DNA of 64,000 bases from Proteles cristata cristata (GCA_017311185.1 JAESUZ010002399.1:158766-222765); one strand, 5' to 3'. Counted from the stretch's first letter, positions 1-11,235 are shown. A program made the numbers and translations. The notes: generated from the sequence alone by a model not told the origin.

Positions 1-28
1 TTAACCGACTGGGCCACCCAGGCACCCC
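1..28 (-). mobile_element. CAN-SINE head, cut by window edge
   Basis: The reverse complement reads as the 5' tRNA-like end of a carnivore SINE (GGTGCCTGGGTGGCCCAGTC). The rest of the element lies left of the window. Confidence 0.85.
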
Positions 29-344
29 AGAAATCACATTTAATAATGTACATATGGGAAATCCACACAGACCTGGAAATTCCAAAGACAGTGAGGCAAC
101 ATGATGCTTATATGAGCCAAGGAGAGAGGTAGGGGTCTGAGGATACAAAGGGGAGAAAGACCATTAGCAGGAGGGTGAAAGGAGATGTGTGGAAAACTAA
201 GGTTGCCTTATTATGTAGATACAGTTCTTAGGTAAAGAGAAATCTCTGTCAATAGCCTTCTTCCTGGTATAAGCAGTCAGTTGAGGGGGTGGGGCAGTCA
301 AGATCTTTCCCTGAATCTGCTGGGTTTTGAATGCTTTCATTTTT
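29..344. other. Single-copy stretch, nothing recognised
   Basis: AT-rich sequence between a SINE and an L1. I see no open frame, repeat or splice-site pair here. Confidence 0.5.
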
Positions 345-1413
345 GTTAATTTTTATTTTTTAATTTTTTCTCCAATATTTAATATTTTTCTCCATGTTTT
401 TATTTAAATTCCAACTAGTTAACATATAGTGAAATATTAGTTTCAGGTGTAGAATTTAGTGATTCATCTTTTCCGTACAACATCCGGTGCTCATCACAAG
501 TGCCCTCCTTTGTGCCCATTACCTATTTCACCCATTTCCCTCACCCCTGCCTCCCTGACCACCTCCCTCGAGTAATTATCAGTTTTTTTCTCTATAGTTC
601 AGAGTCTATTTCTTGGTTTGACTCTCTTTACCCCCCTCCATGTTCATTTGTTTGTTTCTTAAATTCCACATATGAGTGAAAGCATGTGATATTTATCTTC
701 CTCTGACTAATTTCACTTAGCATTATACTCTCTAGCTTCATCCACGACATTGCAAGTGGCAAGATTTCATTCTTTTTTATGGCTGAGTAATATTCGTATA
801 TATATATATAACTTCTTTATCCAGTCATCAGTCAATGGACATTTGGTTCTTTCCATAATTTGGCTATTGTTGATAGTGCATGTATCCCTTTGAATCAGTA
901 TCTTTGTATCCTTTGGGTAAATACCAATAGTGTAATTGCTGGATTGTAAGATAGTTCTATTTTTACCTTTTTGAGGAATCTACACACTGTTCTCCCCAGT
1001 GGCTGCACCAGTTTGCATTTTCACCAACATTGTGGAAAAGAGGGCTCCCCTTTCTCTGCATCCTCACCAAACCTGTTGTTTCCTGTGTTCTTAATTTTAG
1101 CCATTCTGGCAGGTGTGAGGTGGTAACTCATTGTAGTTCTGATTTGTATTTCCCTGATGATGAGTGATATTGAGCACCTTTTCATCTGTCTGTTGGCCAT
1201 CTGGGTGTCTTCTTTGAATAAAAAAGTCTATTCATGTCTTCTGCCCATTTTTAACTAGATTATATGTTTTGGGTGTTTTGAGTTTGATAAGTTCTTTATA
1301 TATTTTGGATACTATCCTTTTATCAGATATGTCATTTGCAAATATCTTCTCCCCTTCTGTAGGTTGCCTTTTAATTTTGTGGATTGTTTCTTTGCTGTGC
1401 AGAAGCTTATTTA
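345..1413 (-). mobile_element. L1 LINE, 5'-truncated (3' UTR and end of ORF2)
   Basis: The antisense reading matches the 3' end of a mammalian L1: the end of ORF2 (region around 1080-1410) followed by the 3' UTR. It stops at about 1410, which looks like ordinary 5' truncation during target-primed reverse transcription. The reading frame is broken, so it is dead. A short AT repeat (about 796-811) interrupts it. No clear target-site duplication was found. The similarity to carnivore L1 is from memory of the family; the subfamily is not assigned. Confidence 0.85.
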
Positions 1414-1803
1414 GATTGCTTTTGATTCAAAATAATGTTCATATCAAAGTATCCCATCCTGGGGCTGTCCTTAGCCCTTACACCTCCACTCAGATTCTTG
1501 AACAGTCACTCTTTCCCTGGTGTCCTCATGATTCTTGAAGTGGCTTAAGTGCAGAGTAAAACCTCTTAATATAAACCTGCAGTAAAAAGAGTTTGTAGGC
1601 CTTATTTGACTTCCAGAGAAAATTCAAGGCCCCTTATGCCATTTTTAGACCCAAGGATTTGATATGAGTATACTTAGCGTTCCAAAAATAGTTTGGGGGC
1701 AGCAAGGCTAGGCACTTGCTACTGGGGTACAGAGGGAAAACTTTATACAGAACACTCATATAATGCTTTATAGTTTTCAACATGTTTTAACTGTCTCATT
1801 AAA
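1414..1803. other. Single-copy stretch
   Basis: About 390 bp between an L1 and a SINE, with no recognisable repeat or coding signal. Confidence 0.45.
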
Positions 1804-1817
1804 TCCTTCAATCTGTG

Positions 1818-1996
1818 GGACGTCTGGTGGCTCAGTTGGTTAAATGCCCAACTCTTGGTTTTGGCTCAGGTCATGATTCATCATGGTTCATGGGTTCGAG
1901 CCCAGCATCAGAGTCAGCACTAGCAGTGCAAAACCTGCTTGGGATTCTCTCTCTCCCCCTCTCTCTGCCCCACCCCAGCTCACACACACACACACA

Positions 1997-2032
<36 letters not shown>

Positions 2033-2059
2033 ATAAATAAATAAACTTCAAAAAAAAAG
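1818..2059 (+). mobile_element. CAN-SINE (type B), full length with TSD
   Basis: A perfect 14-bp target-site duplication, TCCTTCAATCTGTG, lies at 1804-1817 and 2060-2073. The copy has a tRNA-like head with box B GGGTTCGAGCCC, a CA/CT-rich microsatellite body and an AATAAATAAATAAA tail. Confidence 0.95.
1981..2029. repeat. (CA)n(CT)n compound microsatellite
   Basis: About 9 CA units followed by about 15 CT units, grown inside the pyrimidine-rich part of the SINE at 1818-2059. Confidence 0.95.
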
Positions 2060-2224
2060 TCCTTCAATCTGTGAAGTGAGGGAGTAGATATTCCCAAAAG
2101 GAAACTAAAGTCAGAAGGTTAAGTAACGTCCTCAAAAGCACCATTCCAAATTATTTTGACTAGAATGGTTACTTTAGCACAAAAAGGGATTTATTTGTCC
2201 ACATAACCTAGAAGATGAAGGGAG

Positions 2225-2445
2225 GGGGGTGCCTGGGTGGCTCAGTCAAGTGAGCATCTGACTCCGGCTCAGGTCATGATCTCACAGTTTGTAGGTTCGA
2301 GCCCCACATCGGGCTCTGTGCTGACAGCTGAGAGCCTGGAGCCTGCTTCAGATTCTGTCTCTCTCTCTCTCTCTCTGCACCTCCCCCACTTGTGCTCTCT
2401 CTGTGTCTCTCAAAAATAAATAAAGGTTAAAAAGTTTTTTTAAAA
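2225..2445 (+). mobile_element. CAN-SINE (type B) with TSD
   Basis: A 10-bp duplication ATGAAGGGAG flanks it at 2215-2224 and 2446-2455. The head has lost a few bases (TCAGTCAAGTGAG), so box A is damaged. The tail is AAAATAAATAAAGGTTAAAAAG. Confidence 0.93.
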
Positions 2446-2455
2446 ATGAAGGGAG

Positions 2456-3204
2456 CAAAAGCTGCCAGGAGGCAGGGCCAGGGCCTCAGAGATTGCAATA
2501 AGGATTCAACACTGACAGAATTTACTCTCTAACTCATCTTTCTTTCTTCTTGTCTCTGCTTGGATTTACTCCGTAGGCAGGCTCTTTTCATAGGTTGGGA
2601 AAGATGCTGGGTAGTAGCCCAGATCATACGCCCTTACAATTCATGATCAAAGTAAGGATTACCTTTACTTCAGACAATTTTAGGTAAGGTTTCCAATTCA
2701 CTTAGCTCTCCCTCAGACCAGTCACTGTTTCCCAGGAGACACAGTGCTATGGGGGGGCCAACCCCAGGTCATGTGTTCACTCTTGTAGTCTGCAGGGTCA
2801 GTGTGAGGGCCGGACCACGGTGACTGATACTTTTATCAGAAAGACAAGGAATCGGGAGGGTGTTCTTTCATGGGAAGCAGATGATGTTAATACAGAGAAG
2901 AACAGGAAATTGTGTGGGGTAAACAGAAACCACTGCTGCTGCTGCTGCCTGGTATCCCAAAATTCTGGAAAATTCGGGTCAGTCCTTCAAAAACACCACA
3001 TTAGAAGAGAATGAGAGGAAACAGACCAGTTGAACACACAAGAGAGTGCTTAAGGAATACTAGAAGTTTATTTTAGAGCCCTTAGTCATTATTCTTGAGA
3101 AGTCATGAAGAAGAGAATGATCCAGATATATGAAAAGTCTGCATGTGACCTATAATTAAAAAGAGGAAACTTGTCTTGATAAGAGTGATGTTTGGAAGGT
3201 TAAG
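2456..3204. other. Single-copy stretch
   Basis: About 750 bp without a recognised repeat. It has a small CTG run at about 2934-2948. A 64-residue frame starting at 2820 has no recognisable domain and is unlikely to be coding. Confidence 0.45.
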
Positions 3205-3961
3205 AGAGCAGCAGTTCACAAATATTTTTGCCTAAAGAGTGCCTTATACTCTTAAAAGTCATTGAAGCCCCCAAATATCTTTTGTTTATGTGAGGTATAC
3301 TTACCTATATTTATTAAATTAGATAAGAAAGCCAAGAAATTTAAAATAATTTCTTGGTTTATTTTAGTTTTTATTAATTTTAAAGTAAAAAAGTAATAAA
3401 GAACATGTTAACTAAAATGGCATTTTAATGAAAAATGATTTTTAGGGGTGCCTGGCTCTGTTGGTTAAGCACCTGACTCTTCACTTTGGCCCAGGTCATG
3501 ATCTCATGGTTTGTGAGTTCGAAGCCTACATCGGGCTCTGTACTGACAGCATGGAGCCTGCTTGGGATTCTCTCTCCCTCTCTCTGCCCCTCACCTGCTT
3601 GCTCGCTCGCTCTCTCTCTCTCAAAATAAATAAATCTATTAAAAAGCTAATTTTTATAACTTCTACTACTTTATTTATAACATTCTTAAGGAAAATGGCA
3701 TTTCTTATCTGTAAGTGCACAGTGGTAAAGAATACAATGATGGGTAGTATAGTTTCATGCCTCTGCCTTGATCCAGGCTAAGACACCAGCACTTTTACCC
3801 ACCGCTGCCATTGACTGTTAGCACAAATTCCAGCACTCTGCAAAAGCAAGCAAATAATATTTTAGTATTATTATAAAACTAATATTGACCTCTCCACACA
3901 CCCCCCCCAAAAAAAGTCATAAGAACTCTAAGCATTTGTGGTCTACACTTTGAGAACCAGA
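3205..3961 (-). mobile_element. hAT-Charlie-type DNA transposon remnant
   Basis: The left part (about 3205-3440) matches the common mammalian MER1/MER5-group pattern around 'aagcccccaaatatcttttgtttatgtgag'-like sequence. The right end (about 3930-3961) finishes with the TTTGAGAACCAG terminal-repeat end seen in this group. A SINE at 3445-3641 splits it. The exact family and orientation are not certain. Confidence 0.65.
3445..3641 (+). mobile_element. CAN-SINE inside hAT remnant
   Basis: The SINE starts GGGGTGCCTGGCTCTGTTGG, with box A diverged, and ends CAAAATAAATAAATC. It is younger than the transposon it interrupts. The flanking duplication is too weak to call. Confidence 0.88.
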
Positions 3962-4929
3962 ACTACTGCAGTAGAGGAGATAATGAAATAATCCATTCAC
4001 CCATCTAGTCTAGCATCAATTACTGGATAGCAATCAGCCCAGCTTTATATAAAGCAAGTCATTCCGTGATGTTTTAATTTCCTTCTTTGATAGAAAAATA
4101 GGCCATGGAGTTAAGAGAGAAACAGTATCATTGTAATGAAATCTCTTTGAAACTGTTAAAAAGTCTCCTTAGGTTTTCATAGCCACCAACATCAAAAAGC
4201 ACTTGGTAGGCTCACAATTCCTTAGAACAGATCCCTGTTTCTTCTAAGGGTTTAAAATGTGAGCTAGAATACATTGACAGTGTTTGCCACAGGAATAAAT
4301 ATGTAAGGGAAGCAGGCAGCCAAAACAAACAAACAAACAAACAAAAAACAAAAAAACAAACAAAAAAAAGAAAATTAAACAAAAAAAGAAAAACAAAAAA
4401 AGCTCAGACTGAAACAATTGAATTCATGGGTCAAATACTCAGACTTAGTGTATTGTCAGTCTTACCCATAGCAAGTCATAAAGACTTGTCCATGTGAACA
4501 TCACAAGTGGGCCAAATCTGTCTAGAAGCTCACACCCAAAGGAAGAGGTCATTAGTGGCTCCTTGTTAACCTGCAAGTCATGTGAAGCATGGTGTTTCAT
4601 GGGCTTAGCACTGAGGATGATACATCAAATTCACCTATGACTCCAAAAAGAACAAGGTGGAATGAGTAATATATTTGCATGTAACCCTAAACAATGCTTC
4701 TTGGTTAAATTGGGACTGCATCCTGGGAATAGCCCAGGTAATTTTTAAAACTATATCAGGCCACTAAACAGGGTTTCAGAGCATAGTGCTTCCAGAGGCA
4801 GAGCTTTGTAATTATAGGTTTATATGCATGTTGGTTTAATGTCTGTCTTTCTCATTTGCTACAGTATCCATGGAGTCTAACATAGAGTAGTATCAAGTAA
4901 ATATTTGCTGAATAAATGAATAACTGATT
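3962..4929. other. Mostly single-copy, with a possible L2 tail
   Basis: It holds the A-rich run listed separately. The end (about 4860-4925) has AAATATTTGCTGAATAAATGAATAA, split here only by divergence, which resembles the 3' end of an L2 or MIR on the + strand. The rest is unrecognised. Confidence 0.4.
4323..4402. repeat. A-rich low-complexity run, (CAAA)n-like
   Basis: About 80 bp made almost only of A with scattered C and G. It may be an old retrotransposon tail, but no element body is visible upstream. Confidence 0.85.
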
Positions 4930-5252
4930 GATACTACATGATCCTGCATAGTCTGACCTCTACTTGCCTTTCCAGCTCCATGTCCTAACATGCTCCATTG
5001 GGCTCTTTGAACTCAAATCATAATGACCTTATTCTCATCCCTTGATGCCCCATACTTTCTACTATCACAGAGCTTATGTTGGTCTCTTTGCTTGGAAGGG
5101 TCTTCTGCCCTATTCCCAAATGGCTACTTGTTTGTAAGATATCAGCCTGAGTTTTAGATTTAGGTTCCTCAGGAAAGCCTACCTAGAGCTCTATAACTAG
5201 AGCAATGCTTCTCTTACAAGCTTTGGCAGGACTTAGCTGAGATGTGGGTTTC

Positions 5253-5302
<50 letters not shown>

Positions 5303-5470
5303 ATTTGACGGTGCTCCCTATCCCTACCTGACTAAATTTTAAGTTATATGCAGGCAGGGACGAGGTCTGTTTTCACTCAACATAATACATCACAGCACAG
5401 TGTCTGGGGCATGGTAAATGCTTCACCATTAAGTGTTAAATGAAGGAGAGAATAAATGGAGCATGCTGTT
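4930..5470 (+). mobile_element. L2 LINE 3' fragment
   Basis: It contains the L2 3'-end landmarks in order: a 'catagtctgacctctacttgc'-like block, then 'aggaaagcctacctagag', then a 'gcacagtgtctggggcatgg'-like end. It is old and diverged. A GT microsatellite (5259-5300) sits inside it. Confidence 0.75.
5259..5300. repeat. (GT)21 microsatellite
   Basis: An uninterrupted GT run of about 21 units inside an L2 remnant, long enough to be length-variable between individuals. Confidence 0.97.
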
Positions 5471-5654
5471 CCCTGGTCATGCAATGTGTCTAGGACCATT
5501 TAGGATGGAGGAGGGACTTTGGGGAAGCCATTGTTTGTCTTCCATTTCTTTAATTCTTCTTACTCCCTTTATTCTCCTTCCAGTTTATTTGATTTCTGTG
5601 GTCATTCAGCTGAAGTGGCCATTAGAACTTGATAAACTAGGATAATTCTTCAGG

Positions 5655-5875
5655 GCAGGGTGGGCAATTTATGACCCATGAACCAAATCTGGCCCACAGA
5701 TTGTATTTGTAAATAAATTTTATTGGAACACAGGTATGCCCATTCATTTACATATTCTTGTAAATATGTAAATGTCTCACAGTAGCAGAATTGACTAGTT
5801 GCAACAGAAACTGTCCTGTGAAGCCTAAAATATTTCCCATCTGTCTCTTTACATAGAAAATTTGCCAACCCCTTT
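5655..5875. mobile_element. hAT-type MER element, copy 1
   Basis: It matches a widespread mammalian non-autonomous element known by 'ccaaatctggcccacagattg', 'aaataaattttattggaacac' and an end near 'aaaatttgccaacccc'. A second copy in the same orientation is at 42,798-42,995. The family name is not certain. Confidence 0.65.
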
Positions 5876-5970
5876 TTTTTTATAGCAATGTATGGACTTT
5901 TTTTTTTTAAAGCCCTGTAACTGAGTTTAACTTCTCATATATTGCTAGATTTCCTAGTTACTCATTTATA

Positions 5971-6187
5971 TTTTTTTTAAATGTTTTTATTTATTTCTAG
6001 GAGAGAGAGAGAGACAGCGTGAACAGGGGAGGGTCAGAGAGAGAGGGGGTCACAGACTGAAACAGGCTCCAGGCTCCGAGCTGGCAGTCAGCACAGAGCC
6101 CGACGCGGGGCTCGAACCCACGAACCGCGAGATCATGACCCAAGCGAAAGTCGGACGTTTAACCGACTAAGCCACCCAGGCGCCCCC
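5971..6187 (-). mobile_element. CAN-SINE (type A), young, perfect 18-bp TSD
   Basis: The duplication CCTAGTTACTCATTTATA lies at 5953-5970 and 6188-6205 without mismatch. The tRNA-like head is near consensus, with box B CGGGGCTCGAACCC read in antisense. On the + strand the tail reads TTTATTTCTAG followed by a GA tract. Confidence 0.97.
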
Positions 6188-6259
6188 CCTAGTTACTCAT
6201 TTATAATGACCACTGTGTATGAGGGCTTGACACAAAAGGATACCAGGCAACTGATAGTT

Positions 6260-6612
6260 GTTTTTTTTTTTTTACAAAAAGTTTATTGTCAAGTTGGTTT
6301 CCATATAACACCCAGTGCTCATCCCCACAAGTGCCCTCCTCCATGCCCATCTCCCCCTTCCCCTCCCCCGACCCCCATCAGCCCTCAGTTTGTTCTCAGC
6401 ATTCAAGAGTCTCTCATGGCTTGCCTCTCCTCCCTTCCCCCACCATTTCCCCCTTCCTCCCCCCCCATGGTCCTCCATTAAGTTCCTCCTAATCCTCCTA
6501 TACGTGCAAACATATGGTATCTGTCCTTCTCTGCCTGACTTATTTCGCTCAGCATAACACCCTCAAGGTCCATCCATGTTGTTACACATGGCCAGATTTC
6601 ATTCTTTCTCAT
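6260..6612 (-). mobile_element. Young L1 3' end with TSD
   Basis: It is 353 bp of L1 3' UTR with a T-tract (poly(A) in antisense) at the left end. A 16-bp duplication, CAGGCAACTGATAGTT, lies at 6244-6259 and 6613-6628. The clean duplication and high similarity to the copy at 49,473-49,627 suggest a fairly recent insertion. No ORF is retained. Confidence 0.93.
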
Positions 6613-6711
6613 CAGGCAACTGATAGTTTTAACAGTCTTCACAACAGAAGATCTTGAATTTGTAGCCAGAGTTTCCTTTTATAAAGTCTGCAAATTTTGA
6701 GGTTTTGGCAT

Positions 6712-6975
6712 AATAATAGCTCACATTTTATTGAGTGCTTTCAATGAATCAGGCTCAATTCTAAACACCTTGCATGGGATTATTTCATTTATTCCTCTCA
6801 ACAACTCAATGGTGCACAGATTATTATTATTCCTGCTTTACAGGTGAGGACAGTAAGGCCCAGAGAGGTTATACATCATGTCAATGTCACACAGCTTGTG
6901 GGAGTACCTGAGCAAGAATTGGATCTCAAGGACTCTGATTCCAGACAAGATATGTGCTTTTAAATACTCTGCAAT
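6712..6975 (+). mobile_element. MIR SINE
   Basis: It follows the MIR consensus through most of its length: 'ttattgagtgctttcaatg', 'ttacaggtgaggacagtaag', 'cccagagaggttatac', and 'gtcacacagcttgtggg'. It is old and diverged. Confidence 0.85.
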
Positions 6976-7113
6976 CCGGCTTGTCTGAATCCTTTATTCC
7001 AAAAGAGTTACCCAGTTTCTGATTTCTAAATATGAAGACAGTTTATGTGCTGTTGTTCTCAAGTGGTACCACTTAGAATTTTGAGGTTTAAAGGCAAGAT
7101 GTAGAAAGCTTTT

Positions 7114-7331
7114 TTAAAAAATGTTTATTTATTTATTTTTGAGAGAGAGAGAGAGAGAGACCATAGAAGGGGGGAAGAGCAGAGAGAGAGGAGACACAGA
7201 ATCTGATTCAGATTTCAGATTCTGAGCTATCAGTGCAGAGCCTGATGTGGGGCTCGAGCCCATGAACTGAGAGATCAGGACTTGAGCTGAATTTGGATGC
7301 TTAACCCACTGAACCACCTAGGTGCCCTTAT
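7114..7331 (-). mobile_element. CAN-SINE (type B)
   Basis: A short duplication AAAGCTTTT lies at 7105-7113 and 7332-7340. The head ends CACCTAGGTGCCC. The body is diverged, with a partly duplicated 'cagattctga' stretch near 7205-7226. Confidence 0.9.
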
Positions 7332-7340
7332 AAAGCTTTT

Positions 7341-7660
7341 AAAATCCCAGTGCTTGATAAGAGTACCAGACACATAAAATTCAATCAATAACTGTATTAT
7401 CATTGGGCATGAGATGACGTTGAAGAGGAAGAAGATGAAGACAAAGAATTTTCTACTAGGAGTTGCACCCCATCTTAGGTCATTGTCAGTGTATGAGTAT
7501 GTAGTTTGAGGTACTGGAGTCACTGACTGCTTAGGGATCTGGCTACCTCTGAGCATATGAGAGGAATTAGAACTATGTCAATACTTTGTTAGCTCTTTAT
7601 TGTAAACAAAATGGAAAACAGAAGCAAGCAGTAACTACAGTGCTGAATCAGTAAGTTATA
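7341..7660. other. Single-copy stretch
   Basis: AT-rich with a GAAGA-rich patch at 7419-7446. Nothing coding or repetitive is recognised. Confidence 0.4.
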
Positions 7661-8040
7661 CTGTACAAAGTATAAAAATAAAGGACCATAGATACAGAGA
7701 ACAGATTGGTGGTTGCCAGAAGGATTGGAAGGGCAGGAGAAATGGCTGAAGGGGGTCAAAAGTTACATACTTTTAGTTAAAAAGTAAGTAAGTCATGGTA
7801 ATGTAATATACAGCATGATAACTATGGTAAATAATACTGTATTGCATATTTGAAAGTTGCTAAGAGAGTAAACGTTACAAGCTCTCATCAAAAGAAAAAA
7901 CTTTTCAGCTGTGTATGGTAATGGATGTTAACTAGACTTATTATGGTGATAATTTTGCAGTATATTCACACATTGAATCATTCTGTTGTATACATGAAAC
8001 TAATATAATGCTATATGTTAGTTACACCTCAATTAAAAGC
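7661..8040 (+). mobile_element. L1MA-type 3' end
   Basis: A close match to the old mammalian L1MA 3' UTR: 'ggttgccagaaggattgg', 'gaagggggtcaaaag', 'atactgtattgcatatttg', 'gttaactagacttattatgg', and the end 'acacctcaattaaaa'. It carries no coding sequence. Confidence 0.85.
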
Positions 8041-8048
8041 ACAGAACA

Positions 8049-8834
8049 CATTTGACTAAATGAAATGTGACTGTGAATTCTAACCTATTTCATTCAGTTT
8101 TCTGACATGATTTAACAGACTTCCTCAAAACATTTCTGTCATAGCTATCTGCACAATGCATGGCTGTTTTTTTCTTTCTAAATCTTGTTCATTGTTCTTA
8201 TGAGTGCTGGTTAGTTATGTGATGTACTCTGGAAGACCATCCCCTCCTCCTGTGAAGTGGTCATATGATCCCAGACATAGGATCACTTAAACAACAGATG
8301 CCCAAGTTGCAACAAAATTGAGATTCACCCCACCAACAGATAGGCCGTATAGTGCACAAAATTTGCTTCGGCCTTCTGTGATGACTGAACCTTTGGGGTC
8401 AGCATTGGCAGTCACACATTTCTGTGTCCTCTATTCTCTGGTTTGTGTTATAATGACCTAAGACTGTTGTTCAATGCCAGTAGTCTGATTGCATTCTAGG
8501 GCTTGGTTATTGATGAATCTATTCAGTAAGGTAATAAATTTCAGGGACATCTAGAGGAGATGTTCGTCTCTAGTGATTCTGAACCCACAGGAATTTTCAA
8601 GGCAACTGGATTTATTCAAAAGTTGCCATGTCCCGGTTCTGTTGGTGGCATTAAGGGCTTCTGTTAGATCCAAATAACAACACCTGTGATATCTCCGCAA
8701 AATCAACCAAGCGATCATGCTCACAGAAGTATCTTGCTTCTTAATTCCTGCATTCTAATTCCTCGAGTGCATGAGCACAAGGTGCTGCATCATGAAGTAT
8801 TTTGCCAGCCAGGGGAGCAGTAAGAACATGTTTT
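8049..8834. other. Unrecognised single-copy stretch, possible decayed coding sequence
   Basis: No repeat is recognised in about 790 bp. On the - strand around 8650-8810, one frame reads with few stops and a protein-like composition, including EARYFCEHDRLVDFAEIS. It then breaks at several stops. This could be an old processed pseudogene or transposase piece, or chance. I do not recognise it. Confidence 0.3.
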
Positions 8835-9405
8835 TTCATTCTTTCATTCAACAGCTTTTTATTGCATGCCTACTATGTGCCAGGCTATGTTCCAAGCACT
8901 AAGGATACAGCAGTGGAACAAACCAGAAAAGAATCCCCTATTAGCACTGAGCTTATATTTTTGTTGGAAAGAAAACAGAAAAACAAATAGGATGTCAGGT
9001 GGTTGTAAGTGCTGTGAGGAATAATAAAGCAAGTTAAGAAGATAGAGAAAGAGAAACAAAGCTGATAAGTGATGGGGTATGTGCAACTTTAGGTAGGGTG
9101 TTCTGGCTAGTTATATAGGGTGACTGGGAAGGCCTCCACATCCACTGAGACCTGAACGAAATGAGGGATGTCAGAGGGAATTGCATTCTGAGTGAAAGCA
9201 ACTCAAAGGCCTTAGGGCAAGACAATTCTTGGGTTACTCAAGGAATGGCAAAGAAGCCTTTGCTAAAGGGCTAAAAGAGAGTGAGAGAAGGGGGATGTGG
9301 CACAAGAGGAGATCAAAGAGATAGATAGGAACTAGACAATGTAAGATCTAGTGGGCTAAGTGTAGGGCTTTGAACTCATGATCAAAATGAGCCTTGGTTT
9401 TTACA
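8835..9405 (-). mobile_element. L2 LINE 3' region, antisense
   Basis: It follows the antisense L2 layout: 'cattctttcattcaacagc', 'cctactatgtgccaggc', 'gatacagcagtggaac', 'ggaaggcctccacatcc', 'aaaggccttagggcaag', and 'tctagtgggctaag'. It is diverged and shows no open L2 frame. Confidence 0.8.
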
Positions 9406-9659
9406 TTTTATTTTGTTTTCTTTTAGAGTTTTCATTTGCAACCTGGAATATTGATTAACATAATAGTGTCTTATTTAGGTATTTTGATATTCAGTCATGG
9501 TGGTACAAGCAGCAAGCATATATCTCAACAGCTCAGAAGTCCTATGTTCAAAAGAAATATGATTTGCACATAAGACAGTTAGAACAGGAATTGATACATG
9601 TGTGGTGTAACAAAATTGTATCTTACTCAAGGCCTAGCTCTGGGGGTTGATGACTTGCT
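9406..9659. other. Single-copy stretch
   Basis: Short AT-rich sequence between an L2 and a MIR; nothing recognised. Confidence 0.4.
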
Positions 9660-9880
9660 TTTTGGTGTGATAATATCTGACATTTTCAAAATGCTTTCAG
9701 ATCTGTGATTTCATCAGACACTAATAACCACCCCAAGAGATAGGAGGAACAGGCGGTATAACTGATATGGAAACGGAGGGAATTGATATGGTTTACCCCA
9801 TGATCGCCCAGCATATGAGTCAGTAGCACAGCCACAGACTCCTGACTGTGAACGCACCACCCTCTCATCGGCCACTGTAA
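9660..9880 (+). mobile_element. MIR SINE, diverged
   Basis: The MIR order is visible: 'aacaggcggtataactgatatgg' (split by divergence), 'ggaaacggagggaattgat', a 'cgcccagcatatgagtcag' block and 'gactcctgactgtgaacgc'. Confidence 0.6.
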
Positions 9881-10083
9881 GGATTATTGAGTAACTTTTT
9901 GACTCAGAGGTCGTAATGTTAAATCAATGGAGTTATTAGCTTGTTCCTCCCATTTAGTTCCCAAGGGCATAAAAATATGTTCTACAGAATTTAGTAAGGT
10001 CTTGGAGGGCAGGCCTTGCTTTCTCTCTCTTTCAGTTTCTCAAAGCAGAGTCATTAACTAGAAGCCTATAAACTTTTAAAAAT

Positions 10084-10276
10084 CTTTTTAAAGATTATTT
10101 ATTTAGAGAGCATGAGTGGGGAGAGGGTCAGAGAAAGAGGAGAGAGACAATCCCAAACAGGCCCCGCACTGTCAGCCCAGAGTCAGACATAGGGCTCGAA
10201 CTCACAAACTGTGAGATCATGACCTGAGCCGAAATCAAGAGTCAGATGCTTACCGACGGAGCCACCCAGGTGCCCC
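10084..10276 (-). mobile_element. CAN-SINE (type B)
   Basis: The antisense head is complete from 'gctcgaactcacaaactg' to CACCCAGGTGCCCC. The AATAAATAAA tail is shortened to 'gattatttattta'. A second, older SINE directly follows. Confidence 0.9.
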
Positions 10277-10279
10277 AGT

Positions 10280-10389
10280 TTAAAAAATATTTTTTAAAGT
10301 AATTTCTATCCCCAACGTGAGGCTTGAATGTCCAACCTCAGGCAGGATCGAGAGTTGCATGCTCTATCAACTGAGCCAGCTGGGTACCC
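10280..10389 (-). mobile_element. CAN-SINE (type C), short and old
   Basis: It has the 'taatttctatccccaacgtg' core, then 'gatcgagagttgcatgctc' and 'gagccagctgggtaccc'. Its body differs from the longer felid copies and lacks a GA tract. Confidence 0.8.
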
Positions 10390-10469
10390 GGAACAGGACA
10401 GCAGGTTGGTTCAATCCTATGTACCTACAAATAAGGTTCAATACTTTAACAAGTTAAACTTCTTTTTCT

Positions 10470-10671
10470 TTTTAATGTTTATTTTTTCTTGAGAGAAACA
10501 GACAGAGCACAAGCAGGGGAGGGGCAGAGAGAGGGAGAAACAGAATCCAAAGCAGGTTCCACACTCCGAGTGTCAGCACAGAGCCCTGCTCGCGGCTCGA
10601 ACTCATGAACCGTGAGATCATGACCTGAGCGGAAGTCAGACACTTAACCGACTGAGCCACCCACGCGCCCC
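10470..10671 (-). mobile_element. CAN-SINE (type B)
   Basis: The antisense reading runs from 'tttaatgtttattttttc' through the GA tract to 'gagccacccacgcgcccc'. Box B sits in 'gcggctcgaactcatgaac'. No duplication was resolved. Confidence 0.9.
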
Positions 10672-10689
10672 ACTCTGGGTCCCTTCTAA

Positions 10690-11079
10690 TTCGTTCTTTT
10701 GATTTCAGAGAATGGTTTTGGCATGAGGAATGCCATATTATCCTCATGCTTAAAAGCTTTATGGCTTCCTATCACTCTTATGATAAACACAAAGCTTCTA
10801 ACTATAGCCTACAAGGCCGCATGACCAGGCACACACTTATTTCTCCAGGATCATCTCGAACCCCCTCACTGTGCACTATTGCTACATCTGTCTTTACATT
10901 CTCCCTGTCACCCTTCCTGCTTCTTTGTGCTGTGGAGCCTTTGCAAACTTTGATTTGTTTATTGATTTCTTTGTTATTCCTTTCTTTCTCACCTCTTATT
11001 CATCCTTCAGATTTCATTTTGAGTAAGACCCTCGGGGTAGCCTTCCCCCATTACCCTGACAAGGTCAATTCCAGATGTG
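10690..11079 (+). mobile_element. L2 LINE, left part (split by SINE)
   Basis: It matches the L2 ORF2-to-3' UTR region: 'aagctttatggcttcctatc', 'gcctacaaggccgcatgacc', 'cctttgcaaactttg', and 'agccttcccccattaccctg'. It continues at 11,308 after the SINE. It is the best-preserved L2 in the window. Confidence 0.82.
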
Positions 11080-11092
11080 AAAAGGTGTCACA

Positions 11093-11201
11093 GCAGGGTA
11101 CTTGGGTGGCTCAGTAGGTTAAGCATCTGGTTTCAGCTCAGGTCTTGATCTCATAAGTTGGTGAATTGAACCTTGCATCTGTGGTGTGGAGCCTGCTTGG
11201 G

Positions 11202-11235
<34 letters not shown>

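Noticed and set aside
345..1413. Possible active L1
   Set aside because: Only the 3' part is present and its frame is broken; no L1 in the window keeps intact ORF1 and ORF2.
6206..6557. Proline-rich frames of 68-91 codons
   Set aside because: They are antisense L1 3' UTR.
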